NCBI GenBank assembly: GCA_902790625.1
Contig: CADASP010000021.1
Location: 1 to 64,000 of the forward strand
Direction of reading: 5' to 3'
Source of the DNA: an uncultured Prevotellaceae bacterium
GTDB taxonomy: Bacteria > Bacteroidota > Bacteroidia > Bacteroidales > Bacteroidaceae
Length of the DNA: 64,000 nucleotides
The position numbers and the translations under genes are program-made. The notes under the pieces are model-generated. The model had not been told where the DNA came from. It saw only the letters and a program-made list of their open reading frames with translations, and made no database searches. Positions 32,976 through 39,434 of this stretch are shown one piece after another (position 1 is the first letter of the stretch; every line of letters starts with the position of its first letter).

Positions 32976-34793
32976 ATGGAGCTCGACCTCGACAACAAGG
33001 AGTGGCAGGATGCCCTGCAAATCGTAGACTTCACGCGCCGCTCGCTCTTCCTCACGGGCAAGGCGGGCACGGGCAAGTCGACGTTCTTGCGCTATGTGGT
33101 GCAGCACACGAAGAAGAAGTGCGTGGTGCTGGCTCCCACGGGCATTGCCGCCATCAACGCCGGGGGACAGACGCTCCACTCGTTCTTCAAGCTGCCCTTC
33201 CACCCTTTGCTCCCTAACGACACGCGCTTCGACCGTCGCCACATCAAGGAGTCGCTGAAGTACACCAGTGCCCATCGCCGCTTGTTGCGCGAGCTGGAGC
33301 TGATCATCATCGACGAGATTTCGATGGTGCGGGCCGACATCATCGACTTCATCGACAAGGTGCTGCGCCTCTATACCCGCAACTACGAGCCCTTCGGCGG
33401 CAAGCAGTTGCTGCTCGTTGGCGACATCTACCAGCTGGAGCCGGTGCTGAGGGAGGACGACCGCCAGCTGCTGCGCCCCTTCTATCAGAGTGCTTATTTC
33501 TTCAATGCCAAGGTGTGGCAGCAGATGCAGCTCGTGAGCATCGAGCTGCGCAAGGTGTATCGTCAGAAGGACGACCACTTCATCGCCATGCTCGACCGCA
33601 TACGTCAGAACCAGGCCACACAATCCGACATCGATGCCCTGAATAGGCAGGTGCAGCCCCTCCCCCACCAGCCCCTCCCCCAACCCCTTCCTGCAGGGAG
33701 GGGAGCGGTCAGCTTTGCTGATGGAAAGACTATATACTCCCCTCCCTCTCAGGGAGGGGCAGGGGGTGGGTCTGCAGGGTCTGCTTCTCTTTGCATCACC
33801 CTCGCCACCCGCCGCGACACCGTAGACTACATCAACGAGCAGCGGCTGGCCGAACTCGACGGTGCGCCCACCGTCTTTCGCGGATGGGTGGAGGGCGACT
33901 TCCCCGAATCATCCTTCCCCACGCCCATCGAGCTGCAGGTGAAGCTGGGCGCTCAGGTCATCTTCATTCGCAACGACAAGGAAAAGCGATGGGTGAACGG
34001 CACGCTGGGCATCATCACCGAGGTGGACGAGGAGGAGGGCGTCATCACCGTGCAGACCGACGAAGGCCACGACTATGCGGTGGAGCGCGAGGTGTGGGAG
34101 AACATGCGCTACGCCTTCAACGAGAAAGAAGAGAAGATTGAGGAGCAGCTCTTGGGCACCTACACCCAGTTCCCCCTGCGCTTGGCGTGGGCCATCACCG
34201 TGCACAAGAGCCAGGGCCTGACGTTCAACCAGGTGAACATCGACTTCACGGGCGGTGCCTTTGCCGGTGGGCAGACCTACGTGGCGCTGTCGCGCTGCAC
34301 CTCGCTGCAAGGCATCACCCTCGTGGCCCCCATCCGTAGGCAAGACATCTTCGTAAGGGGCGAGGTGGTGCAGTTTGCCACCCGCTACAACGACCCCGTG
34401 GCCATCAACCAGGCCATGCAGGAGGGGAAGGCCGACCGGCATTATCGCGATGCCATCCACGCTTTCGACCGTGGCGACTTCCAGCAGTTTCTCGACCATT
34501 TCTTTCTGGCCATCCACGCGCGCTACGACCTCGAGAAACCCGTGGCCCGCCGCTATATCCAGCGCAAGCTGCAAGTCATCAACCGTCAGCGCGACGAGAT
34601 AGCAGCCCTCAAGGAGGCCGCGCGGCAAACCAACGAAAAGTTGCGCCGCTTGGCTGCCGAATACACGCTGATGGGCAAGGAGTGCGAGCGCGAACACATG
34701 CGCGACGCAGCCATGAGAAACTACGAAAAAGCCCTCGAAGTGTACCCCGAAGCCAATGATGCACGCCGAAGGCTGAAAAAGTTGAAAAAGTAA
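32976..34793 (+). CDS. Pif1/RecD-like AAA ATP-dependent helicase with in-frame repeat insertion
   Basis: This 605-residue protein begins at ATG 32976 (MELDLDNKEWQDAL); an in-frame ATG at 32940 would add 12 residues inside the PBP gene. Helicase motifs are Walker A GKAGTGKSTFLRY (about 27), APTGIAAINAGGQTLHSFF (about 50), Walker B IIIDEISMV (about 110), LVGDIYQLEPV (about 147), TVHKSQGLTF (about 409) and YVALSRCTSLQGI (about 436). A C-terminal helical segment contains a TPR-like stretch (RDAAMRNYEKALEVYPEAND). Residues about 226-270 (QPLPHQPLPQPLPAGRGAV and after) are Pro/Gly-rich and come from an inserted GC-rich palindromic element in a loop before the ITLATRRDTVDYIN strand. Confidence 0.9.
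   Translation: MELDLDNKEWQDALQIVDFTRRSLFLTGKAGTGKSTFLRYVVQHTKKKCVVLAPTGIAAINAGGQTLHSFFKLPFHPLLPNDTRFDRRHIKESLKYTSAHRRLLRELELIIIDEISMVRADIIDFIDKVLRLYTRNYEPFGGKQLLLVGDIYQLEPVLREDDRQLLRPFYQSAYFFNAKVWQQMQLVSIELRKVYRQKDDHFIAMLDRIRQNQATQSDIDALNRQVQPLPHQPLPQPLPAGRGAVSFADGKTIYSPPSQGGAGGGSAGSASLCITLATRRDTVDYINEQRLAELDGAPTVFRGWVEGDFPESSFPTPIELQVKLGAQVIFIRNDKEKRWVNGTLGIITEVDEEEGVITVQTDEGHDYAVEREVWENMRYAFNEKEEKIEEQLLGTYTQFPLRLAWAITVHKSQGLTFNQVNIDFTGGAFAGGQTYVALSRCTSLQGITLVAPIRRQDIFVRGEVVQFATRYNDPVAINQAMQEGKADRHYRDAIHAFDRGDFQQFLDHFFLAIHARYDLEKPVARRYIQRKLQVINRQRDEIAALKEAARQTNEKLRRLAAEYTLMGKECEREHMRDAAMRNYEKALEVYPEANDARRRLKKLKK
33651..33782. repeat. GC-rich palindromic element inserted in the helicase gene
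   Basis: The insert holds CCCCTCCCCCA-type direct repeats, CCTGCAGG within a GGGG/CCCC palindrome and CCCCTCCCT/AGGGAGGGG (33752-33771 region). The core ACTATATACTCCCCTCCC and GGGAGGGGCAGGGGG are shared with the intergenic elements at 35064-35136, 35874-36146 and (inverted) 51660-51795. It keeps the reading frame open. Confidence 0.85.
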
Positions 34794-34826
34794 ACGTTTG
34801 CACCTTTTTTTGCCATACATCAAAAA

Positions 34827-34852
34827 GTTGTGCTCCCGCACAACGATTTTTT
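34827..34852 (+). terminator. intrinsic terminator after the helicase gene
   Basis: GTTGTGC (34827-34833) pairs with GCACAAC (34838-34844) around a TCCC loop, followed by GATTTTTT. It lies 34 bases after the helicase stop and closes the lpxD-to-helicase transcript. Confidence 0.85.
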
Positions 34853-34874
34853 ACAAAAAAAGTTTAAGAAATGT

Positions 34875-34905
34875 TTGGTGCATTAAGAAAAGTTTACTAT
34901 CTTTG
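34875..34905 (+). promoter_or_regulatory. orphan promoter upstream of a small-RNA candidate
   Basis: TTG (34875-34877), a 20-base spacer and TATCTTTG (34898-34905) make a strong Bacteroidetes promoter. No coding gene follows on this strand for more than 1.5 kb. Confidence 0.75.
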
Positions 34906-34911
34906 CACCGT

Positions 34912-34999
34912 TATCCTGAAAACAATCTTTTTACCTTAAAAGAACTAATACCTATTGAAGATAGAAGCGATCGACTGTGAAGCCCGTCGCTTTTTTTTT
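34912..34999 (+). ncRNA. candidate small RNA of about 85-90 nt
   Basis: The transcript would start about 6-7 bases after the TATCTTTG box and end at a terminator formed by AAGCGA (34965-34970), TCGCTT (34987-34992) and a run of T to 34999. The body is A-rich (AAAGAACTAATACCTATTGAAG) and codes for no plausible peptide. I do not recognise a known RNA family. The evidence is the promoter and terminator pair with nothing else to serve. Confidence 0.5.
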
Positions 35000-35063
35000 A
35001 TGTCCCTACTTTTTCAAGCAGAAACACAGACCGTGTTGTGACGCTCAGGCACGTGTGGTGAAC

Positions 35064-35136
35064 TCCTATATACTCCCCGCCCTCCCAGGGAGGGGTAGGG
35101 GGGAGGGTCTTCCCCTTGCAGGGGCGGGGGGGGCGG
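35064..35136. repeat. GC-rich palindromic element, partial intergenic copy
   Basis: CTATATACTCCCC, CCTCCCAGGGAGGGG, GGGGGGAGGGTCTTCCCC and TTGCAGGGGCGGGG occur in the order seen in the 119-bp tandem unit at 35874. The long inner spacer of the unit is missing. Confidence 0.8.
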
Positions 35137-35287
35137 CGGACAAACCCGCTCAGTTGGATTTGCCGCCCGAACTGCACCGTAGGGACGGCCCCCCAAGTCC
35201 GTCCGCGTGGGAAATTGCTTGCGGACGGAGACAAGGCCTGTCCCTACCGAATGTGCGCACGAATCCTATTTAAAACCTGTAATACCC

Positions 35288-35320
35288 GGTTCGCTTAGGT
35301 GGGGACTCCCATGGCGAACT
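35288..35320. other. nested hairpin of unknown role
   Basis: GTTCGC (35289-35294) pairs with GCGAAC (35314-35319), and GGGGACTCCC inside gives a second small stem. No promoter or T-tract accompanies it. It lies in the 1349-base gap 34794-36142, which holds the terminator, the small-RNA candidate and several repeats but no gene I can support. Confidence 0.4.
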
Positions 35321-35489
35321 GAGTTGTTACAAAATTGAACACCCGATGGCTAATGATCGGAAAGATTGTAAAGATTTTTCAAAACAAAATTTGTTCACGA
35401 TTTCGAGGCATTCTGGAGCGAAAAACGCCCGTTTGGGAGCATTGTTCGGCTCTCGCCAGATGAAAAACCGATGGGGAAAAGCCAAATTT

Positions 35490-35740
35490 TTGCACACACA
35501 CCATGGTTTTGTGCACGTTTTTTGCCCCTATTTGGTGCCTTTTTGCGGTTTTGTAAGCACGCCAAAAAATAAAACGGCAACGCCAAATTTTTTTTCGGCG
35601 TTGACTTTTTGAAGCCAGAGATGCCCATTTTTCGCTAAATCAAGCCCAATCGGTTGAATGACAATTATTTAGCAAACTCTCTCAAAATTCAAAAATTTTC
35701 GACCAAAAGTTTTCTCGCGCAGAATTTTTGAATTATGGAG
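35490..35740. repeat. dispersed intergenic repeat (GGCGTTG type), inverted copy
   Basis: Read on the minus strand this resembles 19740-19995. Shared blocks include AAAAAGTCAACGCCG, AAAAAAAATTTGGCGTTGCC, GGCGTGCTT, GCACAAAACC, AAACTTTTGG and TTTTGAGAG. The two copies have diverged between the blocks by substitutions and small indels. The hairpin arms GGCGTTG and CAACGCC lie at about 35578-35605. Confidence 0.75.
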
Positions 35741-35873
35741 GGGTTAAATGGCCATTTTTGTCAATATCTTTCAGAAAACTCGTCCTGGCAAGTCACTTCC
35801 GCTTTTGAACACAGGTGTGCCCTGTTTTGACGTTCTCTTGAATCAAAAAAGTTGCTAATAGTTACAGACCCCT

Positions 35874-36146
35874 CCCCTTGCAGGGGCGGGGGGAGCAGCG
35901 GAGATGTCGCGCATCATCATCAGCTTGCAGGTCTATATACTCCCCCTCCCTACAGGGAGGGGCAGGGGGAGGGTCTTCAGGAGGAGGGTCTTCCCCTTGC
36001 AGGGGCGGGGGGGAGCAGCGGAGATGTCGCGCATCATCATCAGCTTGCAGGTCTATATACTCCCCTCCCTACAGGGAGGGGCAGGGGGAGGGTCTTCAGG
36101 GGGAGGGTCTTCCCCTTGCAGGGGCAGGGGGCGGCAGACATATTAG
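35874..36146. repeat. 119-bp GC-rich unit in tandem (two full copies and a partial third)
   Basis: The units start at CCCCTTGCAGGGGC at 35874, 35993 and 36112, an exact period of 119. Each full unit has a first hairpin CCCCTTGCAGGGG, a spacer with GGAGATGTCGCGCATCATCA and GCTTGCAGG, then TCTATATACTCCC and a second hairpin CCTCCCTACAGGGAGGGG, ending GAGGGTCTT. All forward frames stay open for long stretches, producing spurious reading frames. An inverted copy is at 51660-51795. Confidence 0.9.
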
Positions 36147-36526
36147 TAGATGCTCTCACGCTTTATGGCCCGCACGTGGAGGATGAGTCCTACAATGACG
36201 AGGGCAAGTGCGAGGAGCAGTAGTGGGGTGATAAAAGTAGCTTGAAGCAGGTGGAGACAAACGAGCAGCATCACGCCGACGACCATGACGACGATGCCAA
36301 CAAAAGGCTTCGGGCTTTTTCTTTCGTCCTTTTCTGCTCCTTCTTCTTTCTTTGAAGGGTGTGTCATTTTCCACCCTGCGACGATTCCAGCGATTGCAAT
36401 GAGAAGATATCTGACGTAGTCGAGAATCTCGTTTTGGAGTGGCGGAGAGAACATGAAAGTCACAGCAATAATAACCAAAACGATGGCTATCGAGGCTGCA
36501 ATGATGCTGAATCTTGGTCGTTTCAT
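36143..36526 (-). CDS. small integral membrane protein of unknown function
   Basis: This 127-residue protein has four predicted membrane segments: about 8-28, 36-52, 75-93 and 97-115. A charged cytoplasmic loop THPSKKEEGAEKDERKSP lies in the middle. The N-terminus is basic (MKRPRFS). No family is recognised. It is transcribed alone from a promoter just upstream, divergent from the ribosomal protein operon. The 3' end abuts the GC-rich tandem repeat, so its last residues could have been altered. Confidence 0.65.
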   Translation of the reverse strand: MKRPRFSIIAASIAIVLVIIAVTFMFSPPLQNEILDYVRYLLIAIAGIVAGWKMTHPSKKEEGAEKDERKSPKPFVGIVVMVVGVMLLVCLHLLQATFITPLLLLALALVIVGLILHVRAIKRESIY

Positions 36527-36549
36527 AAAAAATGCACTGTATCGGAGTG

Positions 36550-36557
36550 CAAAAGTA
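36550..36557 (-). promoter_or_regulatory. promoter -7 element for the small membrane protein
   Basis: On the minus strand TACTTTTG (36550-36557) lies 24 bases before the ATG at 36526, matching TAnnTTTG. Confidence 0.6.
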
Positions 36558-36590
36558 CGAAAAAGTTTTTGCTATTTCGCAAAAAATGAG

Positions 36591-36598
36591 TACCTTTG
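36591..36598 (+). promoter_or_regulatory. promoter -7 element of the rpsF operon
   Basis: TACCTTTG at 36591-36598 is followed by about 40 bases of AT-rich leader before the rpsF ATG at 36645. Confidence 0.7.
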
Positions 36599-36644
36599 CA
36601 CCCGCATTTTGCAAAAATAACATTTATAAACAATTAAACAACGT

Positions 36645-36992
36645 ATGAATCAGTACGAAACCGTTTTCATTTTGACTCCCGTTTTGTCTGACGATCAGAC
36701 AAAGGAAACGGTCGAAAAGTTCAAGAAAGTGCTTGCCGACAGCAACGCTGAGATTGTGAACGAAGAGGCCTGGGGACTGAAGAAACTGGCTTACCAGATT
36801 GAGAAGAAGAACTCTGGCTTCTATTTCCTGCTTGAGTTCAAGGCTGAGCCAGAAGTGATTAAGACACTGGAGACCGCCTATCGCCGCGACGAGAAGGTGA
36901 TTCGCTTCCAGACCGTGAAGCTCGACAAGTTTGCTGCCGAGTATGCCGAGAAGCGCCGCAAGAAGTATCAAACTAAAGTAGAGGAGGCTTAA
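36645..36992 (+). CDS. rpsF: 30S ribosomal protein S6
   Basis: This 115-residue protein of the small subunit begins [18 protein letters not shown], with [22 protein letters not shown] (about 44-65) as in bacterial S6. It binds S18 and 16S rRNA in the platform. The acidic tail found in some bacteria is absent; it ends in basic residues [13 protein letters not shown]. It is first in the conserved rpsF-rpsR-rplI operon. Confidence 0.97.
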   Translation: MNQYETVFILTPVLSDDQTKETVEKFKKVLADSNAEIVNEEAWGLKKLAYQIEKKNSGFYFLLEFKAEPEVIKTLETAYRRDEKVIRFQTVKLDKFAAEYAEKRRKKYQTKVEEA

Positions 36993-36995
36993 ACC

Positions 36996-37262
36996 ATGGC
37001 AGAACAATCAGAAATCCGTTACCTCACCGCTCCTTCCATCGACACCAAGAAGAAGAAGTATTGCCGTTTCAAGAAGCTCGGCATCAAGTATGTTGACTAT
37101 AAGGACCCCGAGTTCTTGAAGAAGTTCCTCAACGAGCAGGGAAAGATTCTGCCCCGCCGCATCACTGGCACTTCGCTGAAGTTCCAGCGCCGCGTGGCCC
37201 AGGCCGTGAAGCGTGCACGCCAGATTGCACTGCTGCCTTACGTAACCGACATGATGAAGTAA
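36996..37262 (+). CDS. rpsR: 30S ribosomal protein S18
   Basis: This 88-residue protein has the S18 core [18 protein letters not shown] (about 20-37), the segment [34 protein letters not shown] and no C-terminal extension. It pairs with S6 on the small subunit. The gene starts 3 bases after rpsF and is followed 22 bases later by rplI. Confidence 0.97.
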   Translation: MAEQSEIRYLTAPSIDTKKKKYCRFKKLGIKYVDYKDPEFLKKFLNEQGKILPRRITGTSLKFQRRVAQAVKRARQIALLPYVTDMMK

Positions 37263-37284
37263 AACTTTAGGAGGACGCAAGACT

Positions 37285-37839
37285 ATGGAATTGATTTTGA
37301 AAGAAGACATTATCGGTCTGGGATTCAAGAACGATATCGTGAACGTGAAGTCGGGCTACGGCCGCAACTACCTGATTCCTCAGGGCAAGGCCGTCATCGC
37401 CTCCGAGAGTGCCAAGAAGATTTTGGCCGAGAACCTGCGCCAGCAGGCTCACAAGCTGGCCGCTCAGAAGGCTGCTGCCGAGGAGCGCGGAAATGCACTG
37501 GGTGGTATCTCCCTCACCATTCCCGCCAAGGTGGGACTCACGGGCCAGCTCTATGGCTCGGTGAACGTGAACATTGTGGCCGAGGAGCTGAAGAAGCTGG
37601 GCCACGACATCGACCGCAAGATCATCACTATGAAGGACATCAAGAAGGTGGGCGACTATGTGGCCCTGGTGCACTTCCACAAGGAGGTGACCGTCGAGAT
37701 TCCTGTGAAGGTGGTGGCCGAGAATCAGCCCGAAGAGGAAGCTGCTCCCGCCGTGGAGGAGGCTCCCGCTGCTGTGGAGGAAGCTCCCGTCGAGGAGGCT
37801 CCCGTGGAGGAGGCCGAAGAGGCTCCCGCAGCCGAATAA
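37285..37839 (+). CDS. rplI: 50S ribosomal protein L9 with acidic tail
   Basis: The 184 residues exceed the usual 148-150. Residues 1-148 are a normal L9 (MELILKEDIIGLGFKNDIVNVKSGYGRNYLIPQGKA, long central helix, C-terminal RNA-binding domain). The last 35 residues are a Glu/Ala/Pro/Val tail (repeats of VEEAP) encoded by GAGGAGGCTCCCG repeats. The tail is low in complexity and probably disordered. A strong terminator follows. Confidence 0.96.
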   Translation: MELILKEDIIGLGFKNDIVNVKSGYGRNYLIPQGKAVIASESAKKILAENLRQQAHKLAAQKAAAEERGNALGGISLTIPAKVGLTGQLYGSVNVNIVAEELKKLGHDIDRKIITMKDIKKVGDYVALVHFHKEVTVEIPVKVVAENQPEEEAAPAVEEAPAAVEEAPVEEAPVEEAEEAPAAE

Positions 37840-37863
37840 GGCATTTTGCTTGTTGATAATATC

Positions 37864-37900
37864 AATCCCAGCTGCTCGTGTCGAGTGGCTGGGATTTTTT
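37864..37900 (+). terminator. terminator of the rpsF-rpsR-rplI operon
   Basis: AATCCCAGC (37864-37872) pairs with GCTGGGATT (37888-37896), followed by a run of T. Confidence 0.9.
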
Positions 37901-37991
37901 CTTTGTTCCACCAAAATCGGGCCAATCTCCCGCAAAATGCCACGGATTGTCGCTTTTTTTCGCCCTGTATGCAAAAAAACGGACAAAAAGC

Positions 37992-38022
37992 TTGGCGGTT
38001 TGAACAGATTGTTGTAATTTTG
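37992..38022 (+). promoter_or_regulatory. promoter of the trp operon
   Basis: TTG (37992-37994), a 20-base spacer and TAATTTTG (38015-38022) lie 37 bases before the leader peptide ATG. No other promoter is seen before trpB. Confidence 0.75.
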
Positions 38023-38058
38023 CAGCCAGAATTACAAATCGAAACATTTTCAATCGAT

Positions 38059-38115
38059 ATGGTGGGAATTGCAAACTATTGGTGGTGGCGCAGCTCAAGA
38101 TTCGAACAATCGTGA
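38059..38115 (+). CDS. trpL: trp operon leader peptide with three tandem Trp codons
   Basis: This is an 18-residue frame, MVGIANYWWWRSSRFEQS, with TGG codons at 38080-38088, located between the trp promoter and a terminator hairpin upstream of trpB. Tandem codons for the pathway's product are the hallmark of ribosome-mediated attenuation: stalling for lack of Trp-tRNA would change the folding of the leader RNA. The Trp-codon segment (CAAACTATTGGT, about 38073-38084) can pair with ACCAATAAGTTTG (about 38130-38142), a possible 1:2 stem. The arrangement fits the Bacteroid-trp RNA motif described for Bacteroidetes; I could not run that model. Confidence 0.85.
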   Translation: MVGIANYWWWRSSRFEQS

Positions 38116-38156
38116 GAAGATAGCCCGTACCAATAAGTTTGTACCAGAGAGATACT

Positions 38157-38193
38157 GAGAGGCCTGTCGTTCTTGCGGCGGGCCTCTCTTTTT
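38157..38193 (+). terminator. trp attenuator terminator
   Basis: GAGAGGCC (38157-38164) pairs with GGCCTCTC (38181-38188), followed by T residues to 38193, 33 bases before the trpB ATG. It sits downstream of the Trp-rich leader peptide, so it is the regulated terminator of an attenuator. Confidence 0.88.
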
Positions 38194-38225
38194 GATGAAG
38201 TGGAATGTTATAACACAAAAACGAT

Positions 38226-39434
38226 ATGAAAGCAAATTATCAAGTAGACAAAAACGGTTTCTATGGAGAGTTCGGGGGCGCCTACGTGCCCGAGATTCTC
38301 TACAAGTGCGTCCACGACCTGCAGGAGGCTTATCTGCCCATTGTGGAGAGCGCGGCATTCAAGCAGGAGTATCACGCCCTGCTGAAAGACTATGTAGGAC
38401 GGCCATCGCCGCTCTATTATGCCAAGCGGATGAGCGAGCACTACGGTTGCCAGCTCTATCTGAAGCGCGAAGACCTGAACCACACGGGAGCGCACAAGAT
38501 CAACAACACCATCGGCCAGATTCTGCTGGCCAAGCAGATGGGCAAGACGCGCGTCATCGCCGAGACAGGAGCCGGACAGCATGGCGTGGCCACGGCCACG
38601 GTGTGCGCGCTGATGAACATGAAGTGCGAGGTGTTTATGGGGGCCACCGACGTGGAGCGCCAGCACACCAACGTGGAGCGCATGAAGATGCTGGGAGCCG
38701 AGGTGCACCCCGTGCGCACCGGCAACATGACGCTGAGCGACGCCTGCAGCGAGGCCATCCGCGACTGGTGCTGCCATCCCGCCGACACCTTCTACATCGT
38801 GGGGTCTACCATGGGGCCGCATCCCTATCCCGACCTGGTGGCGAGGATGCAGAGCGTCATCAGCGAGGAGATTAAATGGCAGCTCGAGGAGAAGATTGGG
38901 CGCGGCTATCCCGACTACCTCATCGCCTGCATCGGGGGCGGAAGCAACGCCGCAGGCACCATCTACCACTACATGGACGACGAGCGTGTGAAGATAGTGC
39001 TGGCCGAGGCGGGCGGACACGGATGGGACACCGACTACACGGCTGCCACCATCCATCGAGGCACCGTGGGCATCCTGCATGGGGCGAAGATGCTGGTGAT
39101 GCAGGACGAGGACGGGCAGATAGAGGAGGCCTTCACCATCTCGGCCGGTCTCGACTATCCCGGCGTGGGACCCATGCACTGCAACATGGCGAAGAAGGGC
39201 AGGACGCAGGTGCTGAGCATCAACGACGACGAGGCCATCTACGGCGGCTACGAGCTGACGCGGATGGAGGGCATCATCCCCGCCATCGAGAGCGCCCATG
39301 CCATCGCAGCACTGAAGAAGCTCAGCTTCAAGCCCGACGACGTGGTGGTGCTCACCGTCAGTGGACGTGGCGACAAGGATGTGGAGACTTATTTGAAGAA
39401 CAAACAAATGGCAAAAGAATATGGCAACTTTTAA
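38226..39434 (+). CDS. trpB: tryptophan synthase beta chain
   Basis: TrpB joins indole and serine to form tryptophan with pyridoxal phosphate. The 402 residues have the N-terminal FYGEFGGAYVPE (about 13-24), the PLP-lysine motif LKREDLNHTGAHKINN (about 79-94), AETGAGQHGVA (about 113-123) and the phosphate-binding CIGGGSNAAG (about 237-246). This is the standard TrpB1 type. It is the first structural gene of the operon and overlaps trpE by 14 bases. Confidence 0.97.
   Translation: MKANYQVDKNGFYGEFGGAYVPEILYKCVHDLQEAYLPIVESAAFKQEYHALLKDYVGRPSPLYYAKRMSEHYGCQLYLKREDLNHTGAHKINNTIGQILLAKQMGKTRVIAETGAGQHGVATATVCALMNMKCEVFMGATDVERQHTNVERMKMLGAEVHPVRTGNMTLSDACSEAIRDWCCHPADTFYIVGSTMGPHPYPDLVARMQSVISEEIKWQLEEKIGRGYPDYLIACIGGGSNAAGTIYHYMDDERVKIVLAEAGGHGWDTDYTAATIHRGTVGILHGAKMLVMQDEDGQIEEAFTISAGLDYPGVGPMHCNMAKKGRTQVLSINDDEAIYGGYELTRMEGIIPAIESAHAIAALKKLSFKPDDVVVLTVSGRGDKDVETYLKNKQMAKEYGNF

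Noticed and set aside
35288..35320. tRNA-like structure
   Set aside because: The nested hairpin lacks an acceptor stem, anticodon arm and TTCGA-type T loop in the right places.
35874..36146. Possible CRISPR-like array
   Set aside because: Units are 119 bp and tandem, without unique spacers; no cas gene is present.
35852..36223. 123-codon open frame over the 119-bp tandem repeat
   Set aside because: The product is a Gly/Pro-rich repetition of the DNA unit, the unit length is not a multiple of 3, and other frames are open too. It is a repeat, not a gene.
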